Shown: positions 46,997-58,017 of the stretch, piece after piece
Numbering within the stretch: the first letter of the stretch is position 1
Layout of the letters: each line of letters starts with the position of its first letter
DNA from: Voacanga thouarsii
Taxonomy: Eukaryota; Streptophyta; Magnoliopsida; Gentianales; Apocynaceae
DNA length: 64,000 nt
Reading direction: 5' to 3'
Assembly (NCBI GenBank): GCA_026120185.1
Contig: JANUWF010002125.1
Span: 62,001-126,000, forward strand
The notes under the pieces: model-generated
What the model was told of the DNA's origin: nothing
Database searches by the model: none
Seen by the model: the letters and a program-made list of their open reading frames with translations, nothing else
Program-made: the position numbers and the translations under genes

Positions 46997-47800
46997 ATGG
47001 TGGGAGGTTCTTTTAGTCCATTGGCCGTTATTCTCGGGGAGAATAAGTTAACGGAGTCCAAACTATGTGGATTGGAAAAGGAACTCGGACATAATACTCA
47101 CAGTGAGGAGTATAAGTATGTCCTTTATGAAACACTGCTCTGTTATCGGGGAAGGTTCCACCGCTCGAAGAGCGAGAGGCTGAAAAGGCATGGAAGAAAG
47201 GCGACGAAATGGCACGTTGCTATATGTTAGCTTCCATGTCTAATGTGCTCCGATCAAAACACGAGCACATGGCTTACGCATATGACATAAGTCGATCGTT
47301 GGCAACTATGTTCGCGGACAAGAGCCGACCCGCAAGGCGGGAGGCTCTTCGAACAATTGTAAACACTAAGATGGGCTGAGGGAGCATCGGTCCGAGAGCA
47401 TATGCTCAAGATGATTGCTTGCTTTCGAGGAGGCAGAAATCTTAGGGGCTGTCATTGACCCCGAGAACCAAGTGGACATGGTTCTCGAATCTCTACGAGG
47501 CTCTTTCACTCGGTTCAAGTTAAACTATAACATGAACAAGTTGAACATGAGTTTGGTCGAAATGATGAAGGAGCTCCGGATGGCGGAGAAGGTCATGAAG
47601 CCGCGAGTCTAAGGCCATGATTGCTAAGGCCTCTTCTTCAAGAAGCTGGGCCTAAGCCCGGAAAGTTCAAGAGGAAGAAGGGGAATGCGACGGCCAGACC
47701 AGACCCAAGGACAAACCAAAGGGCAAGTGCTTCAAGTGTGGAAAGAAGGGACAACTGGAAAAAGAGTGTCCGGATCTTCGAGGCCAAGAAAAACCCCATA
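46997..47800 (+). pseudogene. CopG gag, frameshifted
   Basis: ATG at 46997 starts a copia gag: LAVILGENKLTESK, then EEYKYVLYE after a small shift. At 47415-47612 a clear UBN2-type gag segment reads ILGAVIDPENQVDMVLESL and FKLNYNMNKLNMSLVEMM. The zinc knuckle at 47728-47769 reads CFKCGKKGQLEKEC: the His of the CCHC box is Gln (codon 47752-47754), so zinc binding would be lost. The pieces lie in different frames, divided by single-base shifts at about 47060-47400 and near 47615. Gag would make the particle. Confidence 0.85.
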
Positions 47801-48980
47801 GGTAATGTTTACTATCTAGAGTCCATATCAATGGTAGGATCGACTTCCACTTGGATTGTTGATTCGGGAGCCATCGATCATATCCGTAACTCCTTGCGGG
47901 GGTTTAGGAAGATAAGAAGACTCAAGAAGGGTGAACATGGGCTTTGAGTGGGTAATGGAGCACAAGTCCGGGCCCTTGCGGTGGGAGAGGCTGGATCTTA
48001 TTTTTTATTGTAATAAGATAGTGGTTTTAAAAGACATTTTATATGTACCTGGTTTTCGTCGAATTTGATTTCGGTTGCAAAACTTATTAATCAAGGATAT
48101 TACGTATCTTTCCATTACGGTATTTCTATCGGTAGAGATGGAGAAATTTTACATCTTGGGCACATGTATGGAAATTTGTTCTTTTTAAACCCTATTAACA
48201 ACCAATCAAATAACGCTCTGTCCGAACCTTTAACTAAGAAGAGAAAGACCAATATCAATGATTCATACCTTTGACATCTCGAGGTTGGGTCATATTAACT
48301 CAACCGGGATTCGAGAGGCTAATCCATGATGGGCCTTTGGGCTCATTGAGATTGGAAAGTTGGCCTCGGTGTGAATCCTGCTCGATGGGAAAAATGACCA
48401 AAAGGTCTTTTACACCAAAGGCGGATAGAGCCGAGGAGGTGTTGAGTCTTGTTCACACCGATGTGTGCGGTCCATTGTCTACACCGGCTAGGGGAGGTTT
48501 TGAGTACTTCATCACGTTCACGGATGATTGTACGAGGTATGGTTACATTTACCGATGAGACACAAGTCGACTCTTTTGATAAGTTCAAAGAGTTTAAGGG
48601 TGAAGTGGAGCGTCGGACAGGTAAATTAATCAAAACCTTACGATCGGATCGTGGTGGAGAGTACCTCCTAGGTGAATTCAAGGACTACATGGTACATCAT
48701 GGGATAGTATCCCAGCTCTCTGCGCCAGGATCCCCCCAGTAGAACGGAGTAGCTGAGAGAAGGAACAGGACGTTGACGGAAATGGTCCAAAGTATGATGT
48801 CTCATGCTACTCTTCCAGTATCCTTCTGGGGATATGCCCTGGAAACAGCGGCATATATTCTGAACTTGCTGCCTTCCAAGTCGGTACCTAGGACTCCCTA
48901 TGAGATGTGGATGGGCGTAAGCCAAGTCCGAATCATCTCGGGATTTGGGGGTGTCCGACTTATGTACTGATCAAGGGAGA
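47801..48980 (+). pseudogene. CopG protease and integrase, frameshifted
   Basis: Protease: STSTWIVDSGAIDHI near 47840-47885, with the DSG triad intact. A linker follows, then a zinc-binding pre-integrase part at 48271-48410 (ERLIHDGPLGSL, CESCSMGKMTKRSF). Integrase core: VHTDVCGPL (first Asp), TFTDDCTRYGY, a frame change near 48555, TLRSDRGGEYLL (second Asp), a stop before NGVAERRNRTL (Glu), and FWGYALETAAYILN. The C-terminal barrel is at 48960-49080. The catalytic residues survive but lie in separate frames. Confidence 0.9.
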
Positions 48981-49087
48981 CAAGTTGGAACCAAGATCGA
49001 AATTATGCTATTTTGTTGGGTATCCAAAAGGGACAAAAGGAGGCTACTTTTATCATCCTAAGAAGCGGAAGGTACTAGTCGGTACCA

Positions 49088-50880
49088 ATGCTAGATACTT
49101 GGAAGATGATCAAAGTACTTCCACTAAAGGTTCAACGAGGTTGGAACTGCAGGAGAAGTTATCTATGGAATCAACTTCTCTCGACCCGATTTTGGAACAA
49201 GAAGAGGCACGGCCTCAAGAGCTCAGTACAAATGGAGCCTCATCGTAGTGGGAGAGTGTCTAGGGTTCCGGATAGATGGACTGGAGAAGCCTTTGAGCTA
49301 GTTTCCGACCATCAGGAACAAGACCCCTCTAGATACGAGAAGGCTATTGCAGATGCCGATGCAAATCTATGGCATGAAGCAATGAAAGCCGAGATTAAGT
49401 CTATGTACCTCAATCAGGTTTGGGATCTTGTAGCTTCACCTGAAGGGATAAAACCCATTGGGTGCAAGTGGGTATACAAGAGGAAGAGAGCAGCGGATGG
49501 GAAGGTGGAAACCTTCAAAGCTAGGCTTGTGGCGAAAGGGTATACTCAGAAAGAGGGTATCGACTATGAGGAAACCTTTTCCCCGGTAGCCATGCTTAAA
49601 TCCATTTGCATCCTCCTTGCCATCGCCTGTCACTATGACTACAAGATATGGCAAATGGATGTCAAGACGGCATTCTTGAATTGCCATCTTAGCGAAGACA
49701 TCTATATGTCCCAACCGGAAGGCTTCATTCTTGAAGGCCAGGAACACATGGTTTGCAAGCTTAAGAAGTCCATTTATGGACTTAAGCGAGCATCAAGAGC
49801 ATGGAACATATCGTTTTGATGAGACTGTAAAGTCTTATGGTTTTATTCAAAACGAAGATGAACCATGCGTGTACGGGAAACTTGAAGGCATCAATGTGGT
49901 TTTTCTTGTCTCGTATGTGGATGACATTCTACTCATTGGAAATGATGTAGGGACATTGTCATCTACAAAGGTTTGGCTGTCTAGTCAATTCGGTATGAAG
50001 GACTTGGGAGAAGCCGACTACATTCTCGGGATTAGGCTTCTTAGAAATAGGAAGCGAGAGAATGTTAGGATTATGCCAAGCGACATACATTGACAAGATG
50101 CTTGGCCAAGTACGACATGGACTCATGCAAGGGAGCTCTAATCCCTTGCGGACATGGGTTGTCATTTTCTTCGAATGACTGTCCTAAGTCTCAAGAAGAA
50201 AAGGACAGAATGAGTAGGATTCCCTATGCTTCGGCTGTGGGAAGTCTCATGTACGCTATGCTTGTGTACTAGGCCGGATATACGCTTTGCCGTGGGCTTA
50301 GTTAGCGAGATATCGAGTCAAACCCAGGGGAGGTTCATTGGCAAGGCTGTAAAGCATATTCTCAAGTACCTCAAGGGAACGAGAGATTATATCTTTGGTT
50401 TACGGGGTTGATGATTTGGTTCCTGTAGGATACACGGACTCGGACTTCCGGGCGGATAAGGATGAGAGAAAATCCACTAGTGGATATGTCTTCACCTTGT
50501 GCGGAGGAGCAATTTCATGGAGGAGTATCAAGCAATCTTGTATTGTCGACTCAACCATGGAAGGCGAGTATGTGGCGGCTTCGGAAGCGTCCAAGGAAGC
50601 GATGCGGCTCCGGAAGTTTCTTTCAGAACTTGGAGTCGTACCACATATGGACAGGCCGGTTGTGATGTATTGCGACAACACTGGAGCAGTGTCACAATCT
50701 AAGGAGCCTCGGAACCACAAGAAGCGGAAACACATCGAGAGGAAGTACCACCGATCCGGGATTTCATCTAGAGACGCGAAGTCGTGGTGGAGCATATTAC
50801 CTCGAGAAAACAATCTAGCGAGACCCATTCACCAAGCCTTTGGGTGAGAGAGTCTTCAAGAGACACTTAGACGCCATAGG
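49088..50880 (+). pseudogene. CopG reverse transcriptase and RNase H, frameshifted
   Basis: RT runs from about 49240 with IADADANLWHEAMKAEIKSM, GCKWVYKRKR, FKARLVAKGYTQ, DYEETFSPVAML, QMDVKTAFLNCHL and KSIYGLKRASRAWN. A shift at about 49815 follows, then the catalytic YVDD box (49914-49925) intact and MKDLGEADYILGI. Further shifts occur at about 50060, 50230 and 50395. RNase H has SGYVFTLCGGAISW, DSTMEGEYVAASEA, MYCDNTGAV and the terminal RHLDAIGVGTYGL just before the purine tract. The repeated one-base shifts in otherwise well-kept sequence are notable, and could partly be assembly error. Confidence 0.92.
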
Positions 50881-50911
50881 GGTGGGCACCTATGGACTTA
50901 CCTAGTCTTAG

Positions 50912-50927
50912 AGTGCAAGTGGGAGAT
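50912..50927 (+). other. CopG polypurine tract
   Basis: AGTGCAAGTGGGAGAT directly before the LTR start TGTTGG at 50928; shared with Cop1 and CopR. Confidence 0.88.
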
Positions 50928-52966
50928 TGTTGGATTGTATGCCCTCTTAGACTAGGTTTCGATGTAAAATCGAATTATTTAATAAAAGAATTTATTTTCG
51001 AGAAATTGTTTGTGAATTTACTTTTTGTTTGTGCACGATTTTCGTTTGGAACAGGACCCATTGTGTTTAAATAAGTGATCCATGTGAATGGTGGTCTTTC
51101 ACGAGTAAGGTATGGATCACGGGTTATTTAACACATAAACATTTGTTCTTAACCTATTGATGAGGCTGGGAACCTCATCATGTTTAGGTTATTATGTTAT
51201 GAATTCCAAATGGGGAATGGCTTACCTTTATCCGAGTGGGTAGTCCACTCACTTCATGACATAAGCGTATTTCGAATACGTAGAACAGGGACTGTAGTAG
51301 TGGTTTCTCAAAGTACTATATGGTAGAAACCTAGACTACTACCGCTACGGCGTGGACTAGTACTCTACGACTTGAGTATGAGTTGGTGGTCTAGCGAAGG
51401 CTGGAAGCATATACTTTGATTTGCTTGTAGTTGAGGTTCTATCATAGGGCCAATATACTTGCATGTTGGGTATGTGTGACTAGTTAGTTAAGACAGACTT
51501 ATACAAGATAGTTTCTGCACTATATCGCCCCTTGTGGTTGTCCGAATGGCCTAAATTATCCAGGGCCCTGAGAAACATGACTTGGATGTTTGCTTTAGGG
51601 TAGCTCCCTTGGAAAGTGAAAACACTCCAAGAAGTCGTGGATCATTGGACTAGAAGCCTAAGGATGGTAGATGTCATTTAGGGGGGTGTTAGTACACTTC
51701 TTCCTCTCTAAATGTACGGCGATGTGTAGAGGGGTATTTTAGTCATTTCCCCTGTAGGTCGGAGACTTTACGAATGCAGCATTGTCCTTGGGGTCAATAT
51801 TTCCTTATGGTGATAATAGGAAATATTTAAAATGCAAAATACAGCTATTTATATAGCAGGGGTATTTTGGTCATTTTAGCTGCCAAGGCGATGTGTCTTT
51901 TTGGTCCTCGGCATAGCCCGTAAGTCCTAACTATTTTTGGGTTGAGGAATTGGTCTCAGTTGAAGAGGATTTTATTTTGTTTTGTTTTGTTTTATTTTAT
52001 TCAGGAAGTCTAATTTATTATTGGACTGGAATAATATAAATAAATAAATAAATAAAATAGGAGTTGAGAGAAATTAATTATCTAGTTTATTTGGTTAATT
52101 AATTATTCAGGGCCTAGGTCCAGTATGAATAATTAAGAAATTAACCTGGGCTTAAACTAGGGGAAATAATTAATGTTTAATTATTTATTGGGTTATTTAT
52201 ATAGGCCCAAGAAATAAATAATTAAAGATTAATTATTATAGTTCATTTGGGCTCATTAATTATTTATTGGGTTACTTATGTAAGCCCAGAAAATAAATAA
52301 TTAATATTTATTATTTTGGACCTTTTGGGTCTAAGAAAAATAATAAATATTTATCTGGCCCAATAGCTTGGACCTTAGGGTTTTTTCCAAATATGGTTAA
52401 GAGGAGTTTAAGGTTAGGCCAAACAGTTTCTCAGGATAACATCCGGGTGTTTTGAAATCCCGGGGAGAGGTTTATCAGAGATTGAGAGACCTAGTTTAGG
52501 CCAAAGATAAACAACTCTTTGAAAAGGAAAAACCCTAATTTCTTTCCCTAGCCTTACAAGCTTCACGTGAGTCTCTCTCTCAACGTCTCTCTCCTCCTCT
52601 TTGTTTTTCTCCTTGTTCTTTGCTAACTAATAGCGAGCGAACCAAGGAGAATTGAGACCGTTTCTCTTTCTCTTTGTGTTCACCAACTAGAGGTTAGGCT
52701 GAGAAATATCCCGAGAGCTGAAGAGCTAAGCGTTAATGCAAACAAGGCAAAGTCGAAGGTTAGCGGGTGTTCAACCGGAAGCTCCTTCAAGTGTGCAAAG
52801 TGAGGCGATTCCAGCCGTTCATTCTATTCCTACACAACCTAGGAGGGTTAAGGAATGCAAAGGTATGATCTTCACGCTTCCGCATGGCCTTTATAGCTTG
52901 CGTTTTATTTTTTCTCTCTGTTTTTTTTTCCGGTCCATGGCTCCCTTGTTTCTGCGTTTTCCTTCA
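50928..52966 (+). repeat. CopG 3' LTR (2039 bp)
   Basis: Starts TGTTGGATTGTATGCCC, ends TTTTCCTTCA. It differs from the 5' LTR by scattered substitutions and small indels, so the insertion is not recent. It carries the second copy of the LTR ORF (52736-52862) with the same GTATGA donor-like site at 52863. Confidence 0.92.
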
Positions 52967-53149
52967 AACTAAATTAAATGAATAAATATTTTATTACAAT
53001 ATATTTATACAGAATACATAGTCTTTGAGGGCATACTTTTGAACAACCTCCCACTTGCACTACAAAGACTAAAAAAGTCCATAAGTGCCTACTCTTATGA
53101 CATCTAAGTGTCTGTAAAACACATTTTCTATCAAAGGCTTGGTAAAGGG
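52967..53149. repeat. Right copy of 183-bp duplication flanking CopG
   Basis: Repeats 42943-43125: start of the CopR LTR, purine tract and RNase H terminus. It is followed by unique CopR sequence (53150-53211), whereas the left copy is followed by CopG. Mismatches with the left copy cluster at about 53040 and 53096-53099. Confidence 0.95.
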
Positions 53150-53211
53150 ATATGCCAAATTATTGACAGAGGAAATCTGATCAACCATAATCTCCCGTTT
53201 TTAAATGAACT
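53150..53211 (-). pseudogene. CopR RNase H fragment (between CopG and H-A)
   Basis: On the minus strand this encodes EIMVDQISSVNNLAYPFTK together with the adjacent repeat, the usual copia RNase H end (canonical form ADPFTK; Asp is Tyr here). The H-A target copy gaact is at 53207-53211. Confidence 0.85.
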
Positions 53212-53456
53212 TGTGAAACCCCAGCTAAAACCAACCTTAGAATATGGGGGTCAAGATGCATATCATATTTGCTTGCATGCACAAATATATTTTTGTATGA
53301 TTTTATGTGCTTAGATGTATGATTTGTAGTCTAGATGGCTTAATTGTGTTTATTGAGCAAGAAGGCCAAAATGATAATTTTTGCTTGAGGTGAAAATAAG
53401 GAGATTGCTTGAGGATCAAATAGAAAAAATATTTGGGAGAGAAAATAAAAATAAGC

Positions 53457-53528
53457 GTTGTTGTGATTTAGTGGTTAGAGCTTTGAAATTAATTCTTAAG
53501 GTCTTGTGTTCAAATTCCATCATTGGAG
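53457..53528 (+). other. tRNA-like module in H-A LTR
   Basis: 72 nt, starting GTTGTTG 245 bp into the LTR. The A-box-like TGATTTAGTGG (53464-53474) differs from the consensus at one base, and the B-box-like GTTCAAATTCC is at 53508-53518. It has the same length and offset as in H-B and H-C. Confidence 0.6.
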
Positions 53529-55100
53529 TTTTAGCATGATTAAATTTTATTTTTGTGTAGGAAGGCTATATTTAGGCTCTTGCATGCTTTAGAGAAGAGT
53601 AGAAGTGTTGTCCTAGGGGAGACATGATAGGGATGTCCTAATCCTACTCTTGTGCCATACAAAAATTTCTAAGGGGGTTCATACCCTTCTTGATCCTTAG
53701 CTTTCCTTACTTCTCAATTCATTAAGTTGTTCAATTCATCTAAGCAAATTCTATTTCCAGAAAATTTCAGAAAAGTGCTGAGGCTTTGAAGGTTCAAAAA
53801 TGTCTAAGTGTGAGACATCTTGTTGGCCGAAAATGGGGAGGAGTTGTGGAAGGTTCCCAAGATAATTAATCTCCATGGTTGAACCTTCAAATTCCAATAA
53901 GTGTGTTCATCTTCTTCATGTAGTAATCTGGAATTTTTCTAGCTTCTTGTTCATCCAAGTGTTGAAAATTTCAGCCATATTTTCCTCCCAAATGCTGCCA
54001 AAAAAATGGCCATTTCACTTAGCTTGAGGACTGAACATTCCAGCCAAAACCGAGCTGCTCAAAAAACTGTGCAAACCATAAAATTTTCTAGACAATTTTC
54101 ACAGCATTGGTGAGCCAAAACCAAGCTGTTTCTTCCAATTTTTCACCCAACAACTCAACCTCGTTTTTCCTCCATAAAGAAGGCTGGAAACCAACCTTGA
54201 AGGACCTCTGAATACCTCTTTAAACCTTCTGCGAATTGACTGAAAAATGGCAGGAAAATCTACCCAGAAATTTCCAGCAAACCTTACAAAAATCTGTTCA
54301 AGATTTTCCAGCTTTGCTTCTTCTTCAGCCTTGTCCGAAACTTCCACCATTTTTCTGTACAAACTCCCCTTGAACAATCATGAACTAAGCTTCATCATCT
54401 TTCCCAGCATTCTACTCAAAAACCAGTCCCATGGCTGCTCCTAAAATATCTCCATCAATAACTCCAATCAAGCCATTGATTGAAGCCTAAAATTCTAGCA
54501 AACATATTTAGTAAACTACATAAATCAACCCTCCAACAACCAGAAAATCCCTTCGCCATTGTCCACCATATTTCGGCCACCCTAAAGCTCCATCAAACAA
54601 CACTCATCTCAGCAGAATTCCAGCAAGCCAGTCGGCCATTGTAGCTTTCCAAAAGCTCTCCATCAACCAAGATCTTCCTGCCATATTTGTTTCCAAAATT
54701 AATTCCCTAAATTATTCTCTTTGAATTTCAAACAACTAGCTTTCGTTTTCCTCTCAAATCTGAAAATCTAATTACCAAAAACCATTCAAACAATTCGGCC
54801 ACCCTATTCCCACAAAATTTTGGCCAGCTTCACCCAAATTCTCTCCATTCTCTCCAACCTTCAAGAACACCTACTAGCATCCTTACGCCTAAAACCACTC
54901 CAAACCTCTCCAATCTTCTCCAAAAACTTCAGATCACACCTACTCAACCCCTTGAAACCACTTCTGCAATTTTTAATATCAAATACCAAAATCCAAGTCT
55001 CTTTTTTAGATTAAAAACCAAAATTTTATTAAAAGCTCAAGAACACCTTCAATGTAAGCATGATCAATCATCTCCATCTCCACTCATCTTCAACTCCTAA

Positions 55101-55103
<3 letters not shown>

Positions 55104-55138
<35 letters not shown>
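55104..55138. repeat. (AT)n microsatellite in H-A
   Basis: About 17 AT units just before the CT tract. H-B has only a short ATATATAT at the matching place (about 59600). Confidence 0.95.
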
Positions 55139-55139
<1 letters not shown>

Positions 55140-55146
55140 TAATGAA

Positions 55147-55261
<115 letters not shown>

Positions 55262-57547
55262 CTGAATGGTTACTTCAACTATGGCCATATTTTCTTCTTC
55301 TTTCTTGGATGGATTAAGTCTCCTAAGAGTAAGGCTTCTTTCGAAACTTCTTCAAGGTCATCATCTTTCAAGTAAGCCTCTTCAACCTTCTCTTTAAATT
55401 CTAGATTCATGTCTCTAGGATGATATTGGAAGGGGGATGGATTATGATTAGGGTTTAAGCATGTGTTGTTGTGTTGGAGTTGAGATTGAAGCATGAATAA
55501 ATGTGTTTGTATGATGGAGATAGGATTGAGGCATGAGATGATTTATCTTGGTTGATTTTCTGGCGCTTTTAGGGTTTGTTGCATGTCTTCCTGTCGTAAG
55601 TGGTATGAATGCTCAAGCATGTTAGAGATTATGTCACACTCAGTAAATAGGGTTTTATGATTATGTATGATTGTTAAAGCCATGAATATGTTTATGTTAG
55701 TAGAGTTTGGATCATGTCTTGGTAGATTTGGAGCTATGTTTTATTCATGATTTAGATGTTCCGTTGATTGATGTAAAGTGTATGTTCATGATTATGGATA
55801 GCAATAGGAAATATGATCATGAACTTGTTGTTCCTAAGCTAATTTTATTTCATTAATAAAATGATTAAAACTATAATTTATTCTAGTGATTTCGAAAACC
55901 CTAGGGAAATGCGGATTTTGACTATTATATAAAATAATGATATTTTAGTCAAATAAATAATGGCTTTTATTAAAGAAATAAAATATATAGATTTTATATA
56001 AAATAAAATATATAGAAAATAAAAATATCGAATAAAGCTTTTTTATATAAATATTCATAATAGGTAAAAATTAATTTTGTAAGTCTTATATTCATAAATA
56101 CTATTAAAATTTATTTATTGTCTTTCAATCAAAACCCATTAAAATTTACTTACAACTAATTTTACTTACCAATTATTTTCCAACAACTAATTATTAATGG
56201 ATTACTATTTTAAATAATTCCATCTAAGTCCTAGGACCCTTCATCAAATAAACCCTAATTTATTTATAGCAAGATTTAAACATTCGGCTTATTAGTACCT
56301 ATTTCCCAAACTCTAGTTATTTTAATATCAAGCTAGATTTATTTTATAAACCCTTTTATTTATTATATGGCCTTAAAGCTTGGGACACTAGGGTCATGGT
56401 TGTAGTAAGTTGGGCAAGGATTATTTGTGAAAGTGAATTTTGGCTTGAGTTTAATTATGTCTCATGTTTAACCCAGGCGGGGTTAGGTCAGCTGTTGGAG
56501 ACCTTTATTTTGAGCAAGGATCAGGTAAGTTCCTGCATAAAACGTGTTTGATGCAAAATAGTTATTATGGCAAGCCAAATGTGGAGTGCGTGGACACTCA
56601 CTTCTGTAAAGGCAATTGAAGATTGATTCCTATCTCATTTCAGTCAAACAAATTATTTGAAAATCAATAAGCAATTTTACTCAAACTCTAAACTCTTTCT
56701 AAAACCAGCTTTATCCCAAACTTTGGAAATCCTCAATTGCCATTTTCAAGTGGAGCTATGATTTATTCATTTTTCCCCAAGTGGGATAAATTATGTTGAG
56801 TACTCAATAAGGGCGGACTGCTAGAACTAGTCTTTGAGGGGTTAGGGTAAGTCTCTCAGTAGGTGGCCACCTCTGAGGGGTAAGTCTTTTCCGGATAAGA
56901 TGTCAGTTCAGTGGGTCGTGCCGGTCCGAGCTAGCAGTTTTCAGTCAAGTGGACTGTGTGTTGCCGAAATGGACAACTGATTTTGTTTGGGGGTGTAGTG
57001 ATGAAGAAGTATCTCACCCGGTAAGCCGATCACCTACTTTTTGTCAGTCTACACAAAGTGTGGCATTCTGACCGTTGTATGGTTATGGGGCCCAACATGT
57101 GGTAACCCATGACCACCCTTTTTGAGTGGTTGATTTATTTGTACATGTACGGTTGGAAAAGCCAAAACGCCACTATTAATTTTGACTATTGTTTATTACT
57201 TGCCAATATTTTTCTTATGAAATTCTTACACCTTACATTCATGGACTGTTTTCTCTGAACACTCAAAGCACACATGGACTTACTGAGATTTTTATCTCAT
57301 CACCCGTTTTACCATGATTTCAGGTCGATCCTACTGTGGAGATGAGTAGCTTGTGTTGCCTACCATGGAAGATATTTTGTTATTTATTTTATGTAATGCT
57401 TTAGGAGTTGAGAGTGAACAGTTTTTATTTTGGATTTATTCATGAATTTTAGGTTGTAATAAGTTTTAAATTTTAAAGTATTGCTTTATTTTTGTTGTGT
57501 GTCCTAGTTATAAAGACCTCTTGTCCTTTGGACGGGGCAACATCCTC

Positions 57548-57561
57548 GGCCCTGTTGGGCC
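57548..57561 (+). other. Terminal hairpin of H-A LTR
   Basis: GGCCC-TGTT-GGGCC, 19 bp before the LTR end. The stem is the same in H-B and H-C, but their loops are TGGC and TGAT. Confidence 0.7.
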
Positions 57562-57585
57562 TAGGTAGTGGGGTGTTACAGAACT

Positions 57586-57699
57586 CCTAGATAAGGTGAT
57601 ACTTACTCTCAATGCACTTCTCCTTCCTATGGTTTCAAGGTTTCTTGCACTGTAACATAGCTCTACAGTTGTCACAATAAATGGTGATAGGCCTATCTA
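57586..57699 (-). pseudogene. CopR RNase H fragment between H-A and H-B
   Basis: With the adjoining bases, the minus strand encodes RPITIYCDNCRAM, NHRKEKCIESKYHLI, the central RNase H segment that in CopG is PVVMYCDNTGAV ... HIERKYH. It joins on the left to 53150-53211 and on the right to 62083 onward, which shows that H-A and H-B are two separate inserts. Confidence 0.88.
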
Positions 57700-57945
57700 T
57701 GTGAAACCCCAGTCGGAACCAACCTTAGAGTAAAGCGGTTAGGATGCATATCATTTTTTATTACATGTTTAAATATATTTTTATATGATTTTATATGCTT
57801 TGGATTTGTGTTTGATAGTCTCGAGGTCTTAAATATGTTCATTGAGTAAGAAGAGGAAAATGGTAATTTTTACTTGAGGTGAAAATAGGGAGATAGCTTG
57901 AGGATTAAATAGAAAAAATATTTTAGAGAGAAAATAAGAACAAGA

Positions 57946-58017
57946 GTTGTTGTGGTTTTGTGGTTAGAGCTTTGGAATTAATTCTTGAGGTCTTGGGTTC
58001 AAATTCCATCATTGGAG
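57946..58017 (+). other. tRNA-like module in H-B LTR
   Basis: 72 nt, 246 bp into the LTR. The A-box-like TGGTTTTGTGG has one mismatch, and GGTTCAAATTCC gives a canonical T-loop TTCAAAT with 3-4 pairs in its stem. A loop ATTAATT stands where an anticodon loop would be. The acceptor stem pairs poorly. Confidence 0.62.

Larger units (their letters stand above)
43126..52966 (+). mobile_element. CopG: complete Ty1/copia element with both LTRs
   Basis: The 5' LTR is at 43126-45148, the PBS at 45152, gag-pol at 46997-50880, the purine tract at 50912-50927 and the 3' LTR at 50928-52966. It lies in CopR, a relative, in the opposite orientation. The usual 5-bp target duplication is missing (aaggg on the left, aacta on the right); a 183-bp direct duplication of CopR sequence flanks it instead. 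The LTR-gag leader is about 1.85 kb, long for copia. Coding parts are full of single-base shifts and stops, so it is inactive. Confidence 0.93.

Noticed and set aside
57946..58017. A functional tRNA gene
   Set aside because: A and B boxes are recognisable but acceptor and anticodon stems do not pair well, and copies are embedded in an LTR.
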